NCBI GenBank assembly: GCA_030154105.1
Contig: JASKKP010000003.1
Span: 1-64,000 of the forward strand
Length of the DNA: 64,000 bases
Direction of reading: 5' to 3'
Source: Bacillota bacterium
Lineage (GTDB): Bacteria > Bacillota > DTU030 > DUMP01
In this document: piece after piece, positions 42,146 through 50,546 of the stretch
Numbering within the stretch: the stretch's first letter is position 1
How the letters are laid out: the number at the start of each line of letters is the position of its first letter
Translations under genes and position numbers: made by a program
Notes under the pieces: generated by a model
What the model saw: the letters and a program-made list of their open reading frames with translations, nothing else
The model's database searches: none
Told to the model about the DNA's origin: nothing

Positions 42146-42672
42146 AGTGTCGGTATACCCGGGGAATTTTTCCCGGTGCCTAACATCTTACGCATGAGCG
42201 GCTTCACGCCGCCGGCCGCGAGGAGGTTCAGAACGTAGTCCGAAAGTTTTTCGCCCTGAAAGCGGCGGCCGCTCGTCAAGTTCGTAACTTGGCCCGTCTG
42301 AAGGTCTACCTCCAGCATGTCGCCTTCGGCAACCTGAGCGGCAATCCCCGGGCAGACGAGGAGCGGCAGACCCAGGTTGATGGCGTTGCGAAAGAAGATG
42401 CGCGCAAAGGACTCCGCGACGACGAGGCTTACCCCAACGGACTTAAGAGCAATGGCAGCGTGCTCGCGGCTGGAACCACAACCGAAGTTGGTACCTGCCA
42501 CTACGATGCCCCCGGGCTGAAAACGTTCGCGGAAGCTGGGGTCCGCCCCTTCCAGCGCGTGGCGCGCGATGTCGGCCGGCTCGGTGAGCTCGAGGTAACG
42601 GCCCGGGTAGATCTGGTCGGTGTCGATGTTGCTCCCGAACTTGTAGGCTTGGCCCCGTATGATCTTCTCCAT
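42142..42672 (-). CDS. LeuD-like small subunit of aconitase-family (de)hydratase
   Basis: 176 residues from ATG 42672 (GGGGTG upstream). LeuD swivel domain: [21 protein letters not shown], the loop [43 protein letters not shown]. It caps the active site of the adjacent large subunit. It is the last gene of a sigma-54 operon with a GntP carrier rather than leuA/leuB, so it probably serves a catabolic hydratase such as 2,3-dimethylmalate or 2-methylmalate dehydratase, not leucine synthesis. Confidence 0.8.
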   Translation of the reverse strand: MEKIIRGQAYKFGSNIDTDQIYPGRYLELTEPADIARHALEGADPSFRERFQPGGIVVAGTNFGCGSSREHAAIALKSVGVSLVVAESFARIFFRNAINLGLPLLVCPGIAAQVAEGDMLEVDLQTGQVTNLTSGRRFQGEKLSDYVLNLLAAGGVKPLMRKMLGTGKNSPGIPTL

Positions 42673-42685
42673 TGTTCTCACCCCG

Positions 42686-43945
42686 TTAATCTAGGTAGCG
42701 CCGCGGATCGACCAATTTCCCGGCGAGGGCGGAGGCGGCCGCGGTAGCCGGCGAGGCCGAATAAATCTTGGCTTCCGTGCTGCCCATGCGCCCCGGGAAG
42801 TTCCGGCTGCTGGTGCTCACGCACACCTCACCGGGAGCTAGGACGCCGGCATGCGCGCCCAAGCAGGGCCCGCAACCCGGCGTGGCAAAGGTGGCCCCGG
42901 CCTCGAGCAGCATGCGCAGGTAGCCGGCGCGCTCCGCTTCCAGCAGCACCTCGGTGGAAGCCGGGATAACCACTAGGCGGCAGCGCGGGTTCACCCTTTT
43001 CCCGGCCAGGATGCGCGCCGCAACTTCAATATCTTCCAGGCGCCCGCCGGTGCAGGTACCGATAAACACCTGGTCTACCGCTGTACCTTCCACTTCTTTT
43101 ACCGGCACCACGTTATCGATGCTGTGCGGGACCGCTACTTGCGGTACAAGGTCTGCCACGTCAAAATGGTACTCGGCGCCGTAACGGTAGCCGGGGTCGG
43201 TCTCCGGAACGGTAAATTCCTTCCCCGTGCGGGCGCAAACGTAGGCCAGGGTTTTTTCGTCCGGCTGGATGTAAGTCGTCTTCGCTCCCATCTCCACCGC
43301 CATGTTGCAGAGCACCATTCGCCCGGCGATGCTTAAGGCGGCTACGGTGGAGCCGGTGTATTCAATGGCCTTGTATACGGCCACGTCTTGCTTCAGCTGG
43401 CCGAGGATGTAAAGGATCACGTCCTTGGCCATTACGCCGGGCGGGAGCTGCCCATCGATATTAATGCGGATCACCTCCGGCACCCGGAACCATAGCTCGC
43501 CCGTAAGGAGGATCGTCGCCAGGTCTGTGGCCCCCACGCCCGTCCCCAGGGCGCCGAAGGCCCCGTGGGTGGTGGTGTGGGAGTCGGTGGCCACCAGGAT
43601 CATTCCCGGCCACACCAGCCCTGCCTCCGGCATTACCTGATGGCAGACGCCGGAGTTGATATCGAAGAGGTGCTTTATCCCCTGGGCCCGGACGAACTCG
43701 CGCATAGCCTTCTGGTTGGCCGCCGACTGAATGGTGGGTGCCGGGGCATAGTGGTCCAGGACGAAGACCACGCCTCCGGGATTCTTCACCCTTTGGCCGC
43801 CCATTTCGTAGAAAGACTTAATCACCTGCAGATAAAGGTCGTTGACTTCGGCCAGGTCTACCTTGGCGGTAACAATTTCCCCGGCAGCTACGTTCTCCCG
43901 CCCGGCATGGGCGGCGAGGATCTTCTCCAAGGCATGCATGGGCAC
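42686..43945 (-). CDS. LeuC-like large subunit of aconitase-family (de)hydratase
   Basis: 419 residues (LeuC/homoaconitase type). 4Fe-4S cysteines: FIGTCTGGRLEDIE and the pair in TPGCGPCLGAH; substrate residues ATDSHTTTHGAFGALGTGVG and SSRNFPGRMGS are present. It moves a hydroxyl between adjacent carbons of a branched malate. GTG 43945 has GGAAGGA at correct spacing. Context (PrpR-type activator, GntP carrier, sigma-54 promoter) points to catabolism of an imported hydroxy-acid. Family members of this size include LeuC, homoaconitase and DmdA, which sequence alone does not separate. Confidence 0.82.
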   Translation of the reverse strand: MPMHALEKILAAHAGRENVAAGEIVTAKVDLAEVNDLYLQVIKSFYEMGGQRVKNPGGVVFVLDHYAPAPTIQSAANQKAMREFVRAQGIKHLFDINSGVCHQVMPEAGLVWPGMILVATDSHTTTHGAFGALGTGVGATDLATILLTGELWFRVPEVIRINIDGQLPPGVMAKDVILYILGQLKQDVAVYKAIEYTGSTVAALSIAGRMVLCNMAVEMGAKTTYIQPDEKTLAYVCARTGKEFTVPETDPGYRYGAEYHFDVADLVPQVAVPHSIDNVVPVKEVEGTAVDQVFIGTCTGGRLEDIEVAARILAGKRVNPRCRLVVIPASTEVLLEAERAGYLRMLLEAGATFATPGCGPCLGAHAGVLAPGEVCVSTSSRNFPGRMGSTEAKIYSASPATAAASALAGKLVDPRRYLD

Positions 43946-43989
43946 TTACTGTCATCCTTCCCATCGGTTTAGGTTTAAGAAGCAGACTA

Positions 43990-45300
43990 TTAGAGGAGCA
44001 GGCTGGCAAGCCAAGTCGCCAAAAGACCACCCAAGGCCATGAATACGTTGCCGACGGCCAGGGTTTTGAGCCCCATGGCCGTGTCGAAACCGCTCATCTT
44101 GGTATACACCCAGAAGAAGCTATCATTAACGTGGCAAACAAGGCGCGCTCCGGCCCCAGCGGCCAGCGCAATAAGGATAGGGGGAAGGCCAAGCTGATTG
44201 GCAATGGGGAGGCAGAGGGTGGCTGCCGTAACTACGGCCACGGTCCCCGAGCCTTGAATGGTTTTTAAGAGTCCGGCAATGAAGAAGGGTACCAAGATGA
44301 AGGGCAAGCCGCTGGCAGCTACCGCTTTAGCCACAGCTTCACCGGCGCCGGAAGCCTTGAGTACGGCACCTAGGGAGCCGCCAGCAGCGGTGATAAAGAT
44401 AATCGGACCGGCAGTAGAAAGGGCGTCGTCCATTACCTTTAGCACCGCTTCTTTGCCTAGCCGTTGACCGAGGAGGAGCACGGCTACCAACACGCCGACG
44501 CCCATAGCAATATTCGCGTCCCCGATGAAGGCCGCGAAGTTGCGGATAGCGTTGCCTTCAGGCAAGAGCATAGTTGCGGTGGTATTAAACAGAATGAGGA
44601 TCATCGGTGTAAGTAGGGGAATGAATGAGGCAGAGCCAGCAGGAAGCTGTGTCTCGCCAACGTCGCCGTGTGGGATGTCGGGGATAATAGTTTCTACGTG
44701 CTTGGCGAGGTAAAGCTGAGCAAAGGCCCAGCCGGCGAGCGTCATCATCAGGGCGGCAAAGGCTCCCCAAACAATCATCTGCCCTACGTCGATGCCCAAA
44801 AGACCGGCCACGGCCAGTGGCCCAGGAGTAGGTGGAACATAGACGTGCGTAGCCAGGAGACCGCTTGCCAGCGACACGGCCAGAACTGGGAACGAAATGC
44901 GACTCCGGGCGGAGATCGCTTTGGCCAAAGGCGCTAGAATAACATACCCCACGTCGCTGAAAACGGGGATGGAAATAAGATAGCCACTCATGGCCATGGC
45001 CAAAGGTGAGTTTTTCTGACCTATCACGGCCACAGCAGAGCGGGCCATTTTTTCGGCAGCACCCGAATCCTCAAGGTACTTACCAAGCATGACCCCGAGA
45101 ATAATTACGATGCCGATGCTGGATAGAGTCTTTCCGAAACCGTCGGTAATGGCCTTAACGACTGTCGCGGCAGGCATGCCGGCCAGGAGCCCAATTATTA
45201 GGGCCGAGACGATGAGAGCGACAAAGGCACTAATTCTTGCTCTGAGGGCCAAATAAAGCAAAACGGCCAGGCCAACGAGAAAAGCAATTTCTACAGGCAC
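43990..45300 (-). CDS. GntP family carboxylate permease
   Basis: 436 residues, about 12-13 transmembrane helices. GntP features: LSSIGIVIILGVMLGKYLEDSGAAEKMA, ISIPVFSDVGYVILAPLAKAIS, PPTPGPLAVAGLLGIDVG and the C-terminal HVNDSFFWVYTKMSGFD. The family carries gluconate, D-serine and other hydroxy-acids with protons. GTG 45300 is preceded by AAGGGGG. First gene after the sigma-54 promoter at 45380-45396, so it likely imports the substrate of the downstream LeuCD-like hydratase. Confidence 0.9.
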   Translation of the reverse strand: MPVEIAFLVGLAVLLYLALRARISAFVALIVSALIIGLLAGMPAATVVKAITDGFGKTLSSIGIVIILGVMLGKYLEDSGAAEKMARSAVAVIGQKNSPLAMAMSGYLISIPVFSDVGYVILAPLAKAISARSRISFPVLAVSLASGLLATHVYVPPTPGPLAVAGLLGIDVGQMIVWGAFAALMMTLAGWAFAQLYLAKHVETIIPDIPHGDVGETQLPAGSASFIPLLTPMILILFNTTATMLLPEGNAIRNFAAFIGDANIAMGVGVLVAVLLLGQRLGKEAVLKVMDDALSTAGPIIFITAAGGSLGAVLKASGAGEAVAKAVAASGLPFILVPFFIAGLLKTIQGSGTVAVVTAATLCLPIANQLGLPPILIALAAGAGARLVCHVNDSFFWVYTKMSGFDTAMGLKTLAVGNVFMALGGLLATWLASLLL

Positions 45301-45379
45301 TTTCTTATCCCCCTTCCTCTTCTGTGGCGCCTCAGAAGCTACCCCTCCTTCCGGCGCCGGTTTTTCTACATTTCCCCTT

Positions 45380-45396
45380 ATGCAACTTTGGTGCCA
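45380..45396 (-). promoter_or_regulatory. Sigma-54 (-24/-12) promoter of gntP operon
   Basis: On the minus strand TGGCAC-CAAAG-TTGCAT is a perfect match to TGGCAC-N5-TTGCW. It lies 80 bases before gntP. The upstream gene encodes a sigma-54 activator and a 37-bp inverted repeat lies about 90 bases further upstream, completing the classical arrangement. Confidence 0.92.
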
Positions 45397-45413
45397 AGGT
45401 CTGCAAACAAACT

Positions 45414-45437
45414 AAGGCTGCCACGAGGGCAGCCTTT
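45414..45437 (-). terminator. Terminator after the sigma-54 activator gene
   Basis: On the minus strand AAGGCTGCC-CTCGT-GGCAGCCTT (9 bp) is followed by AGTTTGTTTG. It separates the activator from gntP. Confidence 0.7.
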
Positions 45438-45483
45438 AACAAGCGAGCTAGGTGTAGGGGAACGGTTAAAGTGGTATTACGGA

Positions 45484-45520
45484 TGTTGCACGTTGCGTAG
45501 CTGCTACGCAACGCGCAACA
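45484..45520. promoter_or_regulatory. Upstream activator site: 18-bp arms with one mismatch
   Basis: TGTTGCACGTTGCGTAGC - T - GCTACGCAACGCGCAACA: both arms contain GTTGCRCGTTGCG. It is centred about 115 bases upstream of the sigma-54 -12 element, the usual enhancer distance, so it is the likely binding site of the adjacent activator. Confidence 0.75.
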
Positions 45521-45574
45521 AGAGCAAATCGCCTTCCTTCTATACCTGTGTATTTGCTTTTCCCTCCTGCCGGG

Positions 45575-47458
45575 CTAAGAACGCAGCCGGGCTTTTTTCA
45601 GACGGCGCCAAAGGGTAGTTCGGTGGATGCCGAGGAGCTTAGCTGCTTGCGTCTTATTGCCGCCAGCTTTAGCCAGAGCTTCGACAAGAGCAGCTTGTAG
45701 CTCGGCCGGCGTCTGGGCGCCTTTGGACGAAGTGCCCAAATTGCTGCCGGGAAGATCCAGTAAGCGGGCCGCAACTTCGGCCGATACCGGAGCTTCGGGA
45801 GCTAGTACGGAAAGCCTTTGACAGAAATTCTCCAGCTCGCGCACATTACCGGGCCAGGCGTAACTTGTCAGAAGGTTAAGAGCTTCGGGGGTGAGGGTGA
45901 GCGGGCGTTTGTTCGCTTCTTTGGCCAAAAAATGGGCTAACAGAACCGGAATGTCTTCGCGCCTCTGGCGTAGCGGGGGTATGTTGAGGCGGAGGACGTT
46001 CAGACGCCAATAGAGATCGGCCCGGAAGAGCCCGTCATCTACGAGGCGGCGCAGATCCTTGTTGGTGGCACAAATAACGCGCACGTCTACCGGGATTACC
46101 CGGTCGTACCCCAGCCGCATTACTTCGTGCTCCTGTAACACGCGCAGCAACCTGCCCTGCAGGCGCAGTGGGATCTCGGATATCTCATCGAGGAAGATGG
46201 TTCCGCCGTGGGCCAGTTCGAAAAGCCCGGGTTTTCCCTTGGGATCGGCTCCGGTAAACGCGCCTCCTACGTAGCCGAAAAGCTCGCTTTCCAAAAGGTT
46301 GTCCGGCAAGGCCGCGCAGTTTACGGCGACGAACGGCCCGCGCCGCCGACGACTTGCTTGATGAATGCTTTGCGCGAAGAGCTCTTTACCTACGCCGGTT
46401 TCGCCAATTATGAGGACCACGGACTCGCTCCGCGCAAAGTCGAGTGCTGTGCGAATGGCCTGTTTGAGCGCCGGACTTTCACCTTTTATGTCGCGAAAGC
46501 TAAACTTGGCCACATGCCCCTTGCTGTAGATTTCTCGGCGTATCTTTGCTTCCATTTGCTGGATCCGGGTTACATCTTGGAAAGTGGCCAGCGCCCCGGT
46601 CACTTCGTTGCCTACCCGGATTGGAACGCAGTTCATCAGGACTTTGGCCTGCCCTAAATCTAGCAGTTCATTTACCTGCTGCTTTCCAGAAGCGAGAACT
46701 GCCGCTAGGGGAGCGCAGGGCAGGATGGCTGTGGCTTCCTGGCCGAGCGCTTCTAAGGCCTTTACACCGCTAAGGCGCTCGGCAGCCCGGTTAAAGACGG
46801 TGAGACGTCCTTCTCGGTCTACAGCGGCGATCCCTTCGTGAGCGTAATCCAAAATGGCTTTGAACTGCTCGGCCCGCTCTTTTTCTAAGCGGCGCGCATA
46901 AGCCACCCGTTCGGCCTCGCGAAAGGCTTGAAGGAAGGCCGCCTGTCCGGACCGCAGCAAGACGGCCGGTATTCCTTTAGCACGTGCGTGGCGCGTGGTA
47001 ATTACTCCGCCGAGAACCACATCGGCCCCGGCGGCAATCGCTCGGTCGACGGCTTCGCCCGTGTCCTCTTCTGATTGCAGGGTAAAGCAACAAATGTCAA
47101 GGTCTAAAAGTGGGGCAAAGGCTTCTAGATCGAGCATCATGTTGGGGAACGCTACGACTCCAATCTTTGGACGGCTCTTCCCGGCGAGTTGACGCGCTTG
47201 GGCCAGGGCCCGAGCCATGTCCTGACCTGTGATCGGGAGCTCCACGATAGGGGTCCGCACGCCGGCGGCTTTTAAGAGGAGGGCTGTGCCGCCGCGGGTA
47301 ACGATAACCTCAGCACCTTCTTCCTCTAAACGCCGGGCGACGGGAATGGCCTGGCTGAGGAGGCCTTCGACGATGCGTACCCGTCCCGCGAATTCTTGCA
47401 AAACCTCACGGGCTACCGCTGCCATCTCCGCGTCGGGGGCGAGGAATACAACGGTCAC
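45575..47458 (-). CDS. Sigma-54-dependent activator with PrpR N-terminal domain
   Basis: 627 residues, four parts. Residues 1-180 are a PrpR_N ligand-sensing domain (VIVTRGGTALLLKAA, DVVLGGVITTRHARAKG). Residues about 200-310 are a PAS domain (ILDYAHEGIAAVDREGRLTVFN). Residues about 325-560 are the AAA+ domain with Walker A GETGVGKELFAQ, the sigma-54 contact loop GAFTGA and IFLDEISEI. The C-terminus is a Fis-type HTH (AGGNKTQAAKLLGIHRTTLWRRLKK). It activates RNA polymerase-sigma-54 at gntP, most likely from the repeat at 45484-45520. The ligand is presumably a small acid, as PrpR binds 2-methylcitrate. Confidence 0.92.
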   Translation of the reverse strand: MTVVFLAPDAEMAAVAREVLQEFAGRVRIVEGLLSQAIPVARRLEEEGAEVIVTRGGTALLLKAAGVRTPIVELPITGQDMARALAQARQLAGKSRPKIGVVAFPNMMLDLEAFAPLLDLDICCFTLQSEEDTGEAVDRAIAAGADVVLGGVITTRHARAKGIPAVLLRSGQAAFLQAFREAERVAYARRLEKERAEQFKAILDYAHEGIAAVDREGRLTVFNRAAERLSGVKALEALGQEATAILPCAPLAAVLASGKQQVNELLDLGQAKVLMNCVPIRVGNEVTGALATFQDVTRIQQMEAKIRREIYSKGHVAKFSFRDIKGESPALKQAIRTALDFARSESVVLIIGETGVGKELFAQSIHQASRRRRGPFVAVNCAALPDNLLESELFGYVGGAFTGADPKGKPGLFELAHGGTIFLDEISEIPLRLQGRLLRVLQEHEVMRLGYDRVIPVDVRVICATNKDLRRLVDDGLFRADLYWRLNVLRLNIPPLRQRREDIPVLLAHFLAKEANKRPLTLTPEALNLLTSYAWPGNVRELENFCQRLSVLAPEAPVSAEVAARLLDLPGSNLGTSSKGAQTPAELQAALVEALAKAGGNKTQAAKLLGIHRTTLWRRLKKARLRS

Positions 47459-47487
47459 GGCCCTCCCTCCTTTACGACGGGAACTGC

Positions 47488-50190
47488 TTACCGACCGGTT
47501 TTTTCGGCCGTATCGGGGACCTCGCCGATGGGACCGCCCATTTCCTCCAGGAGCCGGCCGAGTTCCTCCAAAGCCTGGCCGAAGGTGCCCCAGTCCCCCT
47601 GACGGGCGGCGTCCTTGAGGCGCTGGTAGGCTGCGGCGGCCTGGCGCGCGAGGTCTGGCGTGGCAAGTGTGGTGGGGGCGGGGCGCGTTGCCGGCGGGGC
47701 CTTGGGAGCTGGACCGACCACGATCTGGCGCAGGGCCTCCTCCAGGGTGGGGGCCATGGCCAGGCGGTCGCCTTGGGCGGCCACCACCCGCTTCACCTCA
47801 GGCAGACTGTTGGGGTTGTCGGCCTGGATGTAAATCGGTTCCACATAAAGGACGGAGTCCCGAAGCGGGATGACCAGAAGGTTCCCGCGGATGACCCGCG
47901 AGCCGCGCTGACCCCACAGGGTGAGTTCGCGCGAAATACTCGGGTCCTGGTCGATGCGCGACTCGATCTGCATGGGACCGTAAACCAGCCGGTCTTTAGG
48001 GAAGCGGAAGGCGAGAAGCTCGCCGTAGTGCCCCGGGTCCATCCGCGCCGCCAGCCACCCCACCATATTCTGCTTGTTAACGGGGGTAAAAGGCTGCATG
48101 AGGATGAATTCCTCTTTTTCCTCATCCGGGAGCCGCATGATGATGTAGTAGGGCTCTACCGGTTGCCGGTTTTCCCCGAAAACTTCGGTAGCGATGCTCC
48201 AGGCGTCTTCATTATTGTAGAAGACGCGCGGGTTCTTCATGTGGTAGCGAGTGTAGGCGCTGGCCTGGACGGAGAAGAACCCCTGGGGGTAGCGGAGGTG
48301 AGCTCTAAGCTCCGCCGGCATTTCTTCGAGCGTCCGAAAAAGCTCGGGGTAGGCACGGGCAAAGGCCATTACCAGCGGGTCGCTTTTGTCGGCCAGGTAA
48401 AAGGTAGTGGTGCCGTCGTAGGCGTCGATGGTCACCTTTACGGAATTGCGCATGTAGTTGATGCCGGCGGCCCAATCCGGCTCGCCCACCGGCTGCGCGT
48501 AGGGATAGCGGTCCGAGGTGGTGTAGCCGTCGACGATCCAGTAGAGGCGCCCGCCGGCGATCACCAGGTACGGGTCGGGGTCCCAGGTAAAGAAGGGGGC
48601 GATGGTAGAGACGCGGTCGAAGATCTCGCGGTGAAGGAGAATGCGGCTTTCGCCGGTCAGCGAACCCGAGACCAGAAGCTTAAGGCTTCTTAGGTCCAGG
48701 GCAAAGAGAAGACGATTCAGCCCTCGGAGCGGTATGCCTGCCCGGCCTTCGTAGACGGCCTCCACGTTGTTCTCGCCCATAGGGTAGTCGAATTCTTTTT
48801 CCCTGGTCTTTACCACCACCGGGCGGGTGGTGAGGCGGCCGAAGTAGATCTGGGGGCGCTTAATTTCAAGCTCAGGGAAGTCGCTTTGCGGTGGGATGTT
48901 GCGCACGATGAGGCGCGGCAGCCCCTCGGGCGTAATTTCATTTACAGGGGCCGCCACCGCCCCGTAGCCGTGGGTGTACTTGAGCAGAAGGTTGACCCAG
49001 GTCTTGGCCTGGGGCGTAAGCGCCTCCTGGGAGAGCTCGCGCCCGGCAAGAAAAACCTGCGTAAGGCGGCCGTCCAAGGTGTAGCGGTCCACATCAACTT
49101 CAGGGAACTGGTAGTACAGGCGAAAAGCCTGTAGCTGGTTGAGGACGGTCTGCGCCGGGCGGAAGTCGTTGATGCGGATGTTCCGCACCGTGCCGGCCTC
49201 CTCCTGAAGGTCGGCCCACGTAAGTTCTGCTTTACCCGGGTGGGCCAGTTCCTTCACGCGATCTAAGGCAAAGGCCCGGCGCGTAAACTCAATGTTGTTC
49301 TTTAGGTACGGCTCCTCCAGGGCGATCTCGTTGGGCGAGACCACCAGCGCCTGCACCAGAGCGGCCACAAAAAAGCCGAGAACGCTTAAGGCCACGGGCG
49401 CGAGCGCCGCCAGGGTGAAGCGCCGAACGTCTCCACGCTTAAGCGCCCGCCAGGCAACAAAGAAGGCGGCGCTGACAACCACCGAGGCCAGGTAGTAATA
49501 CGGCCGGGTGACGTGAATGTCTGTGTAGCTCGCCCCAAAGGCTACGCCGCGAGGGGAATATACCAGGGAGAAAAGGCTTAACTGGAAGCCGAAGAGGATA
49601 AGAATGAGAAGGCCCAACACGTATTTTCCCAGCCGGGCAACGAGGGGTTCCCACTGCCCTGTGCGCCAAAGGTCGGTGGTTAGAAGAATAAAGAGCTCTG
49701 CCCCGCCCGCGAGCAGGAGAAGGAACCCCAGGTAGTGGTAAAAGCTTTCCAAAAGCGGGAGGGTGAAAACGTAAAAACTAACGTCCCGGCCGAAAATGGG
49801 GTCTTTTACGGCGAAAGGCACCCGGTTAAGAAAGAGCAGGATTCCCTGCCAGTTAAGGCGCGTCATGGTTACGGCGACGAAAAAGGAGAGGGCAAAAGTA
49901 AAGGCGCGCAGCACCCGGCTTATCTGCCAGGGGTAGAAAAAACGCTCGAAGAACATGAAGCTGCTTCCCGGGAGAGACCGGTAGCTTTGGGTTATGGAAA
50001 GGGTAAGAACGGCGTAAGTTACGAGAAAGAAAATGGTGCCTACGCCGAGCTGTACCAGCAAAGTGCGGCGGAAGATGGCGGCGTAACCGACTTCGCTGAA
50101 CCAAAGGTAGGTAGTCCAAAGACGTAGGGCTACCGGCAGACCCAAGGCTGCAAGGACGACTACCCAGAGCCATAAGCGGCGTTTCTGCAT
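47488..50190 (-). CDS. UPF0182 family membrane protein
   Basis: 900 residues from ATG 50190 (GGAGGTG upstream). Seven or so transmembrane helices lie within the first 300 residues (LWVVVLAALGLPVALRLW..., FILVTYAVLTLSI...); then a large extracytoplasmic domain rich in PxxY/WxD motifs (TTYLWFSEVGY at the start; YDGTTTFYLADKSDPLVMAFARAYP; MARMDPGHYGELLAFRFPKDRLVYGPMQIESRIDQDP). The tail is Ala/Pro-rich, with a coiled region. The family is widespread in Gram-positive bacteria; its function is unknown, and I cannot infer more from this context. Confidence 0.85.
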   Translation of the reverse strand: MQKRRLWLWVVVLAALGLPVALRLWTTYLWFSEVGYAAIFRRTLLVQLGVGTIFFLVTYAVLTLSITQSYRSLPGSSFMFFERFFYPWQISRVLRAFTFALSFFVAVTMTRLNWQGILLFLNRVPFAVKDPIFGRDVSFYVFTLPLLESFYHYLGFLLLLAGGAELFILLTTDLWRTGQWEPLVARLGKYVLGLLILILFGFQLSLFSLVYSPRGVAFGASYTDIHVTRPYYYLASVVVSAAFFVAWRALKRGDVRRFTLAALAPVALSVLGFFVAALVQALVVSPNEIALEEPYLKNNIEFTRRAFALDRVKELAHPGKAELTWADLQEEAGTVRNIRINDFRPAQTVLNQLQAFRLYYQFPEVDVDRYTLDGRLTQVFLAGRELSQEALTPQAKTWVNLLLKYTHGYGAVAAPVNEITPEGLPRLIVRNIPPQSDFPELEIKRPQIYFGRLTTRPVVVKTREKEFDYPMGENNVEAVYEGRAGIPLRGLNRLLFALDLRSLKLLVSGSLTGESRILLHREIFDRVSTIAPFFTWDPDPYLVIAGGRLYWIVDGYTTSDRYPYAQPVGEPDWAAGINYMRNSVKVTIDAYDGTTTFYLADKSDPLVMAFARAYPELFRTLEEMPAELRAHLRYPQGFFSVQASAYTRYHMKNPRVFYNNEDAWSIATEVFGENRQPVEPYYIIMRLPDEEKEEFILMQPFTPVNKQNMVGWLAARMDPGHYGELLAFRFPKDRLVYGPMQIESRIDQDPSISRELTLWGQRGSRVIRGNLLVIPLRDSVLYVEPIYIQADNPNSLPEVKRVVAAQGDRLAMAPTLEEALRQIVVGPAPKAPPATRPAPTTLATPDLARQAAAAYQRLKDAARQGDWGTFGQALEELGRLLEEMGGPIGEVPDTAEKTGR

Positions 50191-50546
50191 GCACCAGCAC
50201 ACCTCCGTCAAGGTTCCCCTTGCGCTTTAGAATTTCGGCTCTCGCCGGAAAACTCCTTCCCGTAGCTATGGTTTCCTCCGTGATAAATCGCTTGTTCCTT
50301 TCTACTGCCGGGGACGAGATCACCTTCTATTCCACCCTAGTATGCTTGGAGGCGGAGCTGCCCATGCTGTGGCAGAGGCAGACAAAAAATTTCAGCACAG
50401 AAGGAGTTTCAGAAAAGATGGCGAATAAACTTAATAAGAGACTTAAAGAAAGTCTTTGTCGAAGTTCGGCGAAGGGGGCGAGAAGGGGAGGAGATAATAG
50501 GTTTCCTGCAGGGGCGGACAGGAAGAGTGTGGAAGGGGGAGAAAAA
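50191..50546 (+). promoter_or_regulatory. Divergent regulatory region before the ABC sugar operon
   Basis: This 356-base gap has no supported gene; the ORF-track start at 50220 is a run-on. It carries an imperfect AAGAGACTT-AAAGA-AAGTCTTT palindrome (50437-50457), a plausible operator for the ROK repressor encoded in the operon. No strong -35/-10 pair is clear. An in-frame ATG at 50419 exists, but the lipoprotein signal argues for the start at 50547. Confidence 0.4.

Noticed and set aside
42142-43945. Leucine biosynthesis leuCD
   Set aside because: No leuA or leuB nearby; the sigma-54 promoter, PrpR-type activator and GntP carrier indicate catabolic use. Kept as LeuCD-like only.
47773-48693. 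306-codon plus-strand ORF
   Set aside because: Antisense to the UPF0182 gene; low-complexity composition and no initiation signals.
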